This document shows positions 1-6,359 of a stretch of DNA of 6,607 nucleotides, piece by piece. This stretch comes from Treponema sp. GTDB lineage: Bacteria > Spirochaetota > Spirochaetia > Treponematales > Treponemataceae. Numbering within the stretch: position 1 is the stretch's first letter; each line of letters begins with the position of its first letter. The notes under the pieces are model-generated. The model saw only the letters and a list, made by a program, of their open reading frames with translations, was not told where the DNA came from and did no database searches. Made by a program: the position numbers and the translations under genes. The DNA lies in contig JAGABO010000142.1 of NCBI GenBank assembly GCA_017614655.1, forward strand, positions 1-6,607, read 5' to 3'.

Positions 1-843
1 AATATAAAATTAGATAAAATTCCCTGTTTCGGTGTTGCAGGCAATTTTGCAGAACATCTTGAACAGGCCGGAGAAGACAGGGATTTTGCTTTTATAAAAA
101 CAGAAACTCCTGATGCACCAAAAGCAGTTTTTCCAACTTACATTCCCACTGATTCAGCTCTTGTACCTGATTTTCTAAAGGTATTTCCTTTTGATTCAGA
201 AAAAACTGTTTTTCCGGAAGGTGAATCAAAAATTCAGATGGAAAGCGAATGTGCTGTCCTTTTTAAAGCAGCATGGAATTCTAGAAAACTCACCGCTCTC
301 GAACCTTTTGCCTTTGGTTCATCAAATGATGTATCAATCAGGAAGGAAGGCGCAAAAAAAATCAGCTTAAAGAAGAACTGGGGAAAAAGTTCAAAGGGAC
401 TTTCTTCAAATCTTCTTCCGCTCGATGATTTTTCGGAAAACGGAACAATTGCTTCCTACTCAATTGCATCGTTTCTTGTACGCGAAGGGAAAGCATATCT
501 TTACGGAGAGACAAGCAGTATTTCTTCCTACAACTACATTTATAAGCGGCTCATTGACTGGCTCATAAATAAGTTCAATACACAAAAAGATGAAGGCCCG
601 CAGGAAGAAGTCGGGCTTTACTTAAAGGAAGCAGGTTTTCCCGATACGATAATGGTAAGCATCGGAGCAACAAGATACACTGATTTCGGAAAGAATAGCT
701 TTGTACAAAACGGAGATACAACGGCGGTTCTGCTTTTTCCGCACAATAAATACGATTTGTCAGACCTGGAAAGTTTTCTGCTGAAGGGATCTTTTCCGGA
801 AGATATAAGTGCCTTAGTTCAGGAAGTGTCTGTCTTTAAATAA
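1..843 (+). CDS. DUF5718-like protein, probable divergent FAH fold (5' end cut off by window)
   Basis: The frame is open from base 1 to the TAA at 841-843 (280 visible residues), so the ATG at 238 is internal and the gene starts upstream of the window, probably by only a few codons. The sequence matches my memory of the DUF5718 family, known from Campylobacter relatives and spirochaetes and without assigned function. Visible blocks, numbered from base 1: G-N-F-A-E-H at 14-19, E-S-E at 81-83, S-N-D-V-S at 108-112, G-K-S-S-K-G at 128-133, S-I-A-S-F at about 156-160 and S-I-G-A-T-R-Y-T near 219-226. Their order resembles the FAH superfamily: an N-Y-A-x-H helix with catalytic His, then E-x-E and Asp metal ligands, then a G-K-S-F-like lysine. 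H19, E81, E83 and D110 are therefore candidate catalytic or metal residues. This is inference; no reaction can be assigned. No signal peptide or membrane segment is visible, so it is probably cytosolic. It is separated from murG by 30 bp carrying a promoter and may be a separate transcription unit. Family call fairly confident; fold call moderate. Confidence 0.8.
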   Translation, partial: NIKLDKIPCFGVAGNFAEHLEQAGEDRDFAFIKTETPDAPKAVFPTYIPTDSALVPDFLKVFPFDSEKTVFPEGESKIQMESECAVLFKAAWNSRKLTALEPFAFGSSNDVSIRKEGAKKISLKKNWGKSSKGLSSNLLPLDDFSENGTIASYSIASFLVREGKAYLYGETSSISSYNYIYKRLIDWLINKFNTQKDEGPQEEVGLYLKEAGFPDTIMVSIGATRYTDFGKNSFVQNGDTTAVLLFPHNKYDLSDLESFLLKGSFPEDISALVQEVSVFK

Positions 844-863
844 AATCACCTTTGATGTATAAT
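835..863 (+). promoter_or_regulatory. Predicted sigma-70-type promoter of the murG operon
   Basis: A perfect TATAAT lies at 858-863. A weak -35 candidate, TTTAAA at 835-840 (4 of 6 matches to TTGACA), lies 17 bp upstream and overlaps the last codons of the preceding gene. Transcription would start near G870 to A874, leaving a 5' leader of zero to about four bases before the murG ATG at 874. The -10 match and spacing are seen directly; promoter activity is inferred. Nothing else obvious occupies the gap between the two genes. Confidence 0.5.
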
Positions 864-873
864 TGTTCTGTTT

Positions 874-2046
874 ATGAAAACATCAAAAACAAGGATTGCA
901 TTTACAGGGGGCGGCACCGGAGGGCATATTTATCCGGGAATTGCTGTCTGTGATGAAATAAAAAAAATTGCCCTCGAAAAAAATCTTGATATTGAACTTT
1001 TCTGGATCGGAAACTCATCCGGAATGGACAGAAGAATTGTAGAAAAGAATCTTGTTTCTTCCGGCGGAAGTATAGACAGGTTTTATGGCATTCCTTCTGG
1101 AAAACTCAGAAGATATTTTTCCCTTAAGAATTTTACAGACCTTTTTAAAATTGCCGCAGGATTTATAAAGGTTTTCTTTATCCTTAAAAAACTTAAGCCT
1201 TCCGTTTTATTTTCTAAGGGGGGCTTTGTGAGCGTTCCTCCCTGCAGGGCAGCATCAATTTTAAAAATTCCGTATTTTACTCATGAGTGTGATTTTACTC
1301 CGGGGCTGGCTACAAGACTTAACAGCGCAGGAGCAAAAAATATATTTGTTTCCTACAGCGAAACGGAAAAATGGTTTAAAGATTCTCTTAAAGAAAAATG
1401 TATTCTGACCGGAAATCCCGTTCGTCCAGTTTTTTATTCTGACTTAAAGAAAGAAGGAAAAAAGTTTCTTGGAATAAACGAAAACAATAAGAAGCCTGTT
1501 CTTCTTGTTTTGGGCGGAAGTCTTGGTGCAAAACAGATAAACACCCTTGTAACGGAAAACCTTGAATGGCTTAAGGAACGCTTTGTCGTAGTTCATCAGA
1601 CAGGGAAGGCGTTTGCAGAGGAAAATCCGGCAGTCATGAATTCTTCGGATCAGGATTATAAGCCGTATGATTTTATCTATAGTGAAATGCCGTCTGTAAT
1701 TCAGGCAGCTGATGCAGTTCTTTCGCGTGCAGGAGCCAACAGCCTCTGGGAGAGTGCCGTTACGGAAAGGCCGATGCTCCTTATACCGCTGTGTACCGAA
1801 GGAAGCCGCGGAGATCAGGTTGACAATGCGCGTTATTTTATGGAAAAAGGAGCAGCATTTGTCCTTGAAGGAAAAGAAGCATGTTCAGAAAACTTAAGGG
1901 GAAAGCTTACGCTTCTTCTTGATGAAAAAAAACGTGAGGAACTTTCATGTGCACTTCGTAAGCTTACAGGAGACGAAAAGCCTGCTTCAAAGATTGCATC
2001 ATTGATTTTAAAAAGCATTACGGAAACTTTACGGGGAGATGAATAA
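874..2046 (+). CDS. murG: MurG, UDP-GlcNAc:lipid I N-acetylglucosaminyltransferase
   Basis: This peripheral inner-membrane enzyme transfers GlcNAc from UDP-GlcNAc to lipid I, making lipid II for peptidoglycan. The 390 residues show the two-domain GT-B pattern of family GT28. The N-terminal glycine loop G-G-G-T-G-G-H is at 12-18, a second glycine motif (S-K-G-G-F-V-S) at 114-120, and the H-E-C-D segment at 137-140 stands where E. coli has H-E-Q-N. T-G-N-P-V-R at 179-184 leads into the C-terminal domain, which has G-G-S-L-G-A at 214-219, the UDP-GlcNAc-site block S-R-A-G-A-N-S-L-W-E at 284-293, and D-Q-V-D-N-A at 314-319. It is somewhat longer than E. coli MurG (about 355 residues). The ATG at 874 fits the usual distance to the glycine loop, but no Shine-Dalgarno sequence precedes it; see the adjacent promoter. 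The following cvpA-like gene starts 2 nt after the stop, so it is probably the first gene of an operon. Confidence 0.97.
   Translation: MKTSKTRIAFTGGGTGGHIYPGIAVCDEIKKIALEKNLDIELFWIGNSSGMDRRIVEKNLVSSGGSIDRFYGIPSGKLRRYFSLKNFTDLFKIAAGFIKVFFILKKLKPSVLFSKGGFVSVPPCRAASILKIPYFTHECDFTPGLATRLNSAGAKNIFVSYSETEKWFKDSLKEKCILTGNPVRPVFYSDLKKEGKKFLGINENNKKPVLLVLGGSLGAKQINTLVTENLEWLKERFVVVHQTGKAFAEENPAVMNSSDQDYKPYDFIYSEMPSVIQAADAVLSRAGANSLWESAVTERPMLLIPLCTEGSRGDQVDNARYFMEKGAAFVLEGKEACSENLRGKLTLLLDEKKREELSCALRKLTGDEKPASKIASLILKSITETLRGDE
2033..2038 (+). promoter_or_regulatory. Ribosome binding site for the TTG-initiated cvpA-like gene
   Basis: GGGGAG inside the last codons of murG ends 10 nt before the TTG at 2049. 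It supports that TTG as the start: an in-frame TGA at 2040-2042 limits the frame upstream, and no in-frame ATG or GTG occurs through at least codon 25. Confidence 0.5.
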
Positions 2047-2048
2047 AA

Positions 2049-2516
2049 TTGATATTTGACCTTGTCTTTATAACCATCATTTTTCTCTGCATTTTACTCT
2101 GTACGATTAAAGGTTTTATAAATGTTGTATTTGGAATAGGAGCTCCGGTTGTTTCGTTCTGGATTGCAGCAATTTTCTATGGGTGGCTTTCCGAATCCTT
2201 GTCTGTATTTATAAGCAATAATTTTGCCTGCATCGTAATTTCTTATATTCTGATTTTTATTATTGCCTTTCTTTTTCTTAAAATCATTCAGCATGTTGTA
2301 CGGAAGATTTTTGATAATGATATTTTTAATTCATTAGACAGGGTTCTTGGTTTTGTATTCGGTATTTTTGCCGGACTTTCACTTGTGATATTCATAATTG
2401 TTGTTCTTCTTGTTATTCCTGATATCGGCTTAAATGATAAGGTTAAAGAAAGTATATCGTTTAATTTCCTTTCTAAACTTATTACTTTCCCGACACTTAA
2501 TATTTTTGGAAAATAG
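2049..2516 (+). CDS. cvpA: CvpA-family integral membrane protein
   Basis: This small inner-membrane protein of 155 residues has about four hydrophobic helices, roughly residues 3-19, 28-46, 58-80 and 102-123. Between the third and fourth is a charged loop with the family signature around S-L-D-R-V-L-G-F-V-F-G at 95-105, matching the L-G-F-x-F-G block of colicin V production (CvpA) proteins. The family was named from a role in colicin V production in E. coli and has been linked to envelope stress, but its molecular function is unsettled. The start is a TTG two bases after the murG stop, because the frame is closed by TGA just upstream. Translation is probably coupled to murG. The stop is followed after one base by the ATG of the delta'-like gene. 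The length is close to E. coli CvpA (about 160 residues). Family assignment is good; the function in this organism is unknown. Confidence 0.88.
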   Translation: MIFDLVFITIIFLCILLCTIKGFINVVFGIGAPVVSFWIAAIFYGWLSESLSVFISNNFACIVISYILIFIIAFLFLKIIQHVVRKIFDNDIFNSLDRVLGFVFGIFAGLSLVIFIIVVLLVIPDIGLNDKVKESISFNFLSKLITFPTLNIFGK

Positions 2517-2517
2517 A

Positions 2518-3771
2518 ATGTTCGAAAATGTGCTTTATCAGAATGCAACAAATCTCCTTAAGTTTGACATAGAAAAGAATAATCTTCCGCAGTCTGTTCT
2601 TTTTGCAGGCCCGGAAGCTTCCGGAAAACTTACGGCAGCCCTGGAAACTGCACGTATTCTTTCGTGTACGGGCGTAAAAAGGGGAGACTGGAACTGCACC
2701 TGTCCTTCATGCCTTAAACAGAAAGCTTTAATTGACCACAACATCCTGATTGCAGGTTCATCAACAAGAACACTTGAAATTAAGGCGGCCAAAAATACTT
2801 TTCTTACTCAGTATCTTAATAATTCAGATCATCTTAATGCAAGCCGCTATCTTTATGTAAGGGCAGTAAGAAAACTTACGCTCAGATTCAGTGAAGTTCT
2901 CTGGGAAGGGGATGACAAGCTTTCTAAGTTTTCTCCGCTGCTTCAGTCTGTGTCAGAGAATCTTGAACTCTTAAATCCCGGAAAAAAACTTCCCGAAGAT
3001 CAGAAGGAGCTCGAAAAAATACTTGAGTCAATCGAAGCTGATGTTCAGAAACTCGAAGCTTCCTATCTTTATGAATCACTTCCGGTTTCTCAGGTAAGAA
3101 AAATATCCTACTGGGCACACTTGACTTCTTCTTCAAAAGTTAAGGTTGTAATAATAGAAAATGCAGAAAAAATGCAGGACAGTGCCCGTAATGCACTTCT
3201 TAAAACTCTTGAAGAGCCGCCGGAAAATACTCATTTTATTCTTCTTACCCAGAACAGACAGGCAATTCTTCCGACAATTCTTTCCAGAGTAAGGACGTAC
3301 ACTTTTGTTCAGAGGACAGAAGCTCAGGAAAAGGAAGTGATTGACCGCGTATTCCACAATGTTTCTGTTTTTACAAAAGGCGAACTTTCGGGGATAAAAG
3401 CCTTCTTAAGAAATTTTCTTTCTGTAAGCATGGAAACAGTTTCTTCCTGTGCATCAGATTTCTTAAAAAACGTTTTTGAAGGACACGTTCCCGATATAAA
3501 GAAAATTTTTTCTTACTGTAATTCCTTTAAGCCGGATGAAATAATGAAAATCTTTCTTGAGGAACTTATTAAAAAATTAAAATCACTTCTGGACACTCCC
3601 GAAGGAACCGAAACTGCAGGAAGAATCTGTGCTGCCGTAAGAAAAACTTATAATGATTTTTCTGTATTCAATCAGAATCCGGAAGCAGCCCTGGAAAATC
3701 TTTCAAGACTGCTTCTTCAGGTAAACTATAACGCAGACGGAATTTTAAGAAATTATACGGAAAAGCTTTAG
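2518..3771 (+). CDS. holB: DNA polymerase III delta'-like clamp-loader subunit with large insertion
   Basis: This is a 417-residue AAA+ protein of the delta'/gamma-tau type, expected to help load the sliding clamp during replication. A P-loop-like G-P-E-A-S-G-K is at 31-37. A four-cysteine zinc module follows (C50, C60, C62, C65; C-x9-C-x-C-x2-C), then D-H-N at 73-75. After a long non-standard helical stretch (about 80-188) the standard core resumes with S-Q-V-R-K-I at 191-196, a Walker B-like V-V-I-I-E-N-A-E at 210-217, the highly conserved N-A-L-L-K-T-L-E-E-P-P at 225-235, and S-R-V at 256-258, equivalent to the S-R-C motif whose Arg acts as arginine finger. The ATG at 2518 is chosen over an in-frame ATG at 2434 because the earlier start would overlap the cvpA-like gene by 83 nt and add 28 residues without family likeness. 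Walker B carries Glu-Asn rather than Asp-Glu, so ATPase activity is doubtful, as in E. coli delta'. Typical delta' is about 330 residues. Confidence 0.85.
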   Translation: MFENVLYQNATNLLKFDIEKNNLPQSVLFAGPEASGKLTAALETARILSCTGVKRGDWNCTCPSCLKQKALIDHNILIAGSSTRTLEIKAAKNTFLTQYLNNSDHLNASRYLYVRAVRKLTLRFSEVLWEGDDKLSKFSPLLQSVSENLELLNPGKKLPEDQKELEKILESIEADVQKLEASYLYESLPVSQVRKISYWAHLTSSSKVKVVIIENAEKMQDSARNALLKTLEEPPENTHFILLTQNRQAILPTILSRVRTYTFVQRTEAQEKEVIDRVFHNVSVFTKGELSGIKAFLRNFLSVSMETVSSCASDFLKNVFEGHVPDIKKIFSYCNSFKPDEIMKIFLEELIKKLKSLLDTPEGTETAGRICAAVRKTYNDFSVFNQNPEAALENLSRLLLQVNYNADGILRNYTEKL

Positions 3772-3775
3772 CGAT

Positions 3776-3783
3776 AAGGGAGG
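3776..3783 (+). promoter_or_regulatory. Strong ribosome binding site of the histidine kinase gene
   Basis: AAGGGAGG ends 6 nt before the ATG at 3790, in the 18-nt gap after the delta'-like gene. It fixes the kinase start and is the strongest Shine-Dalgarno match in the window. Confidence 0.8.
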
Positions 3784-3789
3784 AACTTC

Positions 3790-4995
3790 ATGAGTGATTT
3801 TCTAAAAAAAGCATCATCTAAAATATCAAAGCTTTCTCCCGATCAGATTGAACGCCTCTTAGATGAGGTATCTTCAAAGAATTCCGTGCTGTCTTCCGTT
3901 ATGGAAAGTCTTCCGACTGGAATTGCCATCTGCGACAATAACCTTTTTCTTATAAAGGCAAACAAAGCAGCTTCAAGACTTTTATTCGGTTCGCGCAAAA
4001 CAGAAAGCGAAACGCCGCTTTGTGATTTAATCGAAGAAAAGAAGATATCGCATTTTCTTATGGAAGCTTTCGAAAAAAGAAAGACAAATGTAAGTTCAGA
4101 ATTTTCTGTAGAAGTTCACGGAAAAACAAGATTTATAAACGTTACTATGAATCCCTTTGTTCAGAATCTGGGAGAATCTTCTTCCGGAAAAATAATGGGT
4201 GTAACCGTTACCGTAGAAGATATAACCGAAAAACGTACACAGGAAATTCTTATGCGCCGCATGGAAAATCTTGCAGGCCTTACAACACTTGCAGCTTCCG
4301 TTGCACACGAAATAAAAAATCCGCTTGGAGCAATCAGCATTCACATTCAGCTTCTGCAGAAGGCTGTAAAAAAAGCACGCGAAAAAGACGGACTGTTGCC
4401 GGATAAAAAATTCCTTGAAAACTATCTTGATGTAGTAAATGAAGAAATAGAAAACCTTAACAAAATTGTTCTTGATTTTCTTTTTGCGGTTAGACCTGTT
4501 CATGCTTCCTTTGAACTTCTGGATCCGGACGAAATCATTAAAAAAACTGCTGAATTTTTTAAGCCGGAATTTGCGCAGAAAGGAGTTTCTATTGTACAGT
4601 CGCTTTCCGAGCAGAAATCAACGCTTTTAATTGACGGAAAACTTTTTAAGGAAGTCCTTATCAATCTTATGAAGAATGCTCTTTATGCAATGGAAAAGGG
4701 CGGACAGCTAACGCTTTCTTCTTCTGTAGAGGGCGAAAAATACATTCTGCTTGTAAAAGATACCGGCTGCGGAATGGATACAGAGACTGCATCAAAAATT
4801 TTTGAACCCTACTTTACGACAAAGGCTGACGGTACCGGGCTTGGGCTTACCATGGTTTATAAAATCATAAAAGAGTTTAACGGCGACATAAGTGCTTCTT
4901 CCGTAAAAGACGAAGGAACAGTCTTTACCGTAACCCTTCCTGTTCCTCAGAAGAAGACAATGCTTTTAGGCTGTTCAGGAGGAAATGCAAAATGA
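3790..4995 (+). CDS. Soluble PAS-domain sensor histidine kinase (NtrB/AtoS type, Hk2-like)
   Basis: It autophosphorylates on a histidine and passes the phosphate to the response regulator encoded just downstream. The 401 residues hold no membrane segment or signal peptide, so it is cytoplasmic. Order: a short N-terminal helical region (about 1-35), one PAS domain (about 36-147, from S-L-P-T-G-I-A-I-C to V-T-V-E-D-I-T-E-K), the dimerisation domain with H-box A-H-E-I-K-N-P-L at 172-179 (phospho-acceptor H173), and a HATPase_c domain with N-box N-L-M-K-N-A at 292-297, G1 box D-T-G-C-G-M at 324-329, F box E-P-Y-F-T-T-K at 339-345 and G2 box G-T-G-L-G-L at 348-353. All catalytic boxes are intact. 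The signal bound by the PAS domain cannot be read from sequence. Its stop overlaps the regulator's start in ATGA, the usual sign of a cognate pair. The Treponema name atoS would imply an acetoacetate role that nothing here supports. By position and architecture it corresponds to Borrelia Hk2, as I recall it. Confidence 0.95.
   Translation: MSDFLKKASSKISKLSPDQIERLLDEVSSKNSVLSSVMESLPTGIAICDNNLFLIKANKAASRLLFGSRKTESETPLCDLIEEKKISHFLMEAFEKRKTNVSSEFSVEVHGKTRFINVTMNPFVQNLGESSSGKIMGVTVTVEDITEKRTQEILMRRMENLAGLTTLAASVAHEIKNPLGAISIHIQLLQKAVKKAREKDGLLPDKKFLENYLDVVNEEIENLNKIVLDFLFAVRPVHASFELLDPDEIIKKTAEFFKPEFAQKGVSIVQSLSEQKSTLLIDGKLFKEVLINLMKNALYAMEKGGQLTLSSSVEGEKYILLVKDTGCGMDTETASKIFEPYFTTKADGTGLGLTMVYKIIKEFNGDISASSVKDEGTVFTVTLPVPQKKTMLLGCSGGNAK
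4977..4982 (+). promoter_or_regulatory. Ribosome binding site of the response regulator gene
   Basis: AGGAGG inside the last codons of the kinase gene ends 9 nt before the ATG at 4992. It supports this start and, with the ATGA overlap at 4992-4995, coupled translation of kinase and regulator. Confidence 0.75.
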
Positions 4996-6359
4996 AATTT
5001 ACAGTCCTGATAATTGATGATGAAAAAAATATCCGCGAAGGCCTTGCTTCTAATTTTGAAATCGAAGATTACAATGTGCGCACAGCAGCTTCCGGAGAAG
5101 AAGGAATTGCTCTTTTAGAAAAGGGTGATATAGATCTTGTAATAACAGATTTAAGAATGAACGGAATGAGCGGAGAAGAAGTGCTGAATCACGTTACTTC
5201 TAAAATGCCTGGAATTCCTGTTATTATTCTTACTGGACACGGAAGTATTGATTCTGCAGTTGATGCCATGAGGCACGGCGCTTATGATTTTTTAACAAAA
5301 CCTTTAAATCTTGACCAGCTTAACATGATTGTAAAGCGTGCGCTGGAAACCCGCGAAATGTCTTTAAGCCATCAGAGGCTAAAAAAAGAAGTAGAAGACA
5401 ATCAGGCTTTTGCATCTATGACGGGAAAATCTCCTGCCATGCTTAAGATTCAGGAGCTTATAAAAAAAGTTGCAGATTCAAAAGCCAGTGTTCTTATAAC
5501 AGGAGAAAGCGGCGTTGGAAAGGAACTTGTAGCCCGTGCAATTCACAAGCTTTCTTCCCGAAGAAACAAGGATCTTATAAGCGTACATTGTGCAGCTTTA
5601 AGCGAAAACTTAATCGAAAGTGAACTCTTTGGATACGAAAAAGGGGCTTTTACCGGTGCAGACAGGCTTAAAAAAGGCCGCTTTGAGCTTGCACATGGAA
5701 GTACGGTTTTTCTTGACGAAATAGGCGAGATAAACCAGAACGTTCAGATTAAGATTTTACGTGTACTTCAGGAGAAGAAATTTGAACGGGTAGGAGGAGA
5801 AGAAACCCTCGAAGTTGATGTCCGTGTTGTAGCTGCAACTAACAGGAATCTTGAAGACGAAGTAAAAAAAGGAAACTTCCGCGAAGATCTTTATTATCGT
5901 CTCAATGTCGTACATATTCATGTTCCTCCGCTCAGGGAAAGAAAAGAAGATATAAGCCTTTTAATTCAAAGATTCCTTGATGAGTTTAATGCAGAAAACG
6001 GAAAAAACATTACTTCAATAGAAAACCGGGCAAAAGCTGCCATGTTAAAATATGACTGGCCGGGAAACATCCGTGAACTCAGAAACTGCATCGAAAGCGC
6101 TGTTGTAATGTCTGACGGAAAAGAGATTACTTTAGATGATCTTCCGCCTTCTGTTTCGAATGCTGCGTCTTCGCCTTCGGTAGTAATTCCTCTGGGGGTA
6201 ACTCTTGAAGAAGCAGAAAAAACTTATATGCTCGAAAGCCTTGCCGTAAACCGAAACAACAAATCAAAAACCGCAGAATCTCTTGGTATAGGCCGGAAAA
6301 CCCTGCAGAGAAAGTTAAGCGAGTGGGGAATGGAGGACAAAAGCAGTGTCGATGTATGA
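4992..6359 (+). CDS. NtrC-family sigma-54-dependent response regulator (AtoC/Rrp2-like)
   Basis: This transcriptional activator, when phosphorylated by the adjacent kinase, should remodel RpoN-RNA polymerase at -24/-12 promoters. Its 455 residues show all three classic parts. The receiver domain (about 1-120) has acidic D9, D10, phospho-acceptor D53, T81 and K103. The AAA+ domain (about 144-375) has Walker A G-E-S-G-V-G-K at 171-177, the sigma-54 contact loop G-A-F-T-G-A at 218-223, Walker B F-L-D-E at 240-243, and the arginine-containing F-R-E-D-L-Y-Y-R-L at 296-304. After a Ser/Pro-rich linker (about 387-402) comes a Fis-type helix-turn-helix (about 421-446, including S-L-G-I-G-R-K-T-L). 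The intact G-A-F-T-G-A implies true sigma-54 dependence and so predicts an rpoN gene elsewhere in the genome. The start overlaps the kinase stop by 4 nt; the end overlaps the next gene. By context it corresponds to Borrelia Rrp2 and the gene called atoC in Treponema genomes. Target promoters cannot be determined here. Confidence 0.97.
   Translation: MKFTVLIIDDEKNIREGLASNFEIEDYNVRTAASGEEGIALLEKGDIDLVITDLRMNGMSGEEVLNHVTSKMPGIPVIILTGHGSIDSAVDAMRHGAYDFLTKPLNLDQLNMIVKRALETREMSLSHQRLKKEVEDNQAFASMTGKSPAMLKIQELIKKVADSKASVLITGESGVGKELVARAIHKLSSRRNKDLISVHCAALSENLIESELFGYEKGAFTGADRLKKGRFELAHGSTVFLDEIGEINQNVQIKILRVLQEKKFERVGGEETLEVDVRVVAATNRNLEDEVKKGNFREDLYYRLNVVHIHVPPLRERKEDISLLIQRFLDEFNAENGKNITSIENRAKAAMLKYDWPGNIRELRNCIESAVVMSDGKEITLDDLPPSVSNAASSPSVVIPLGVTLEEAEKTYMLESLAVNRNNKSKTAESLGIGRKTLQRKLSEWGMEDKSSVDV
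6332..6336 (+). promoter_or_regulatory. Ribosome binding site deciding the start of the 3'-terminal gene
   Basis: GGAGG inside the end of the response-regulator gene lies 9 nt before an in-frame GTG at 6346 and 15 nt before the ATG at 6352. The 9-nt spacing equals that used by the response regulator, which favours GTG as the start. Confidence 0.45.

Noticed and set aside
238..240. ATG at 238 as the start of the first gene
   Set aside because: The frame is open and family-like from base 1, including the conserved G-N-F-A-E-H segment, so this Met is internal (residue 80 of the visible part).
2039..2059. Seven-codon ATG-to-TGA mini-frame across the murG/cvpA junction
   Set aside because: The GGGGAG sequence abuts its ATG with no spacing, so initiation there is unlikely, and such short frames arise by chance.
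2224..2249. Possible internal promoter (TTGCCT and TATATT) inside the cvpA-like gene
   Set aside because: The spacer is only 14 bp and the DNA is A/T-rich coding sequence where such matches are common.
2434..2517. Earlier in-frame ATG that would lengthen the delta'-like protein by 28 residues
   Set aside because: It overlaps the cvpA-like gene by 83 nt and the added residues are not delta'-like; the ATG at 2518 directly after the TAG gives the expected family N-terminus.
4096..4503. Minus-strand open frame of 135 codons inside the kinase gene
   Set aside because: It lies wholly within a well-conserved kinase gene, its product is rich in Phe, Lys, Tyr and Cys as expected from reading A/T-rich coding DNA backwards, and it matches no family I know.
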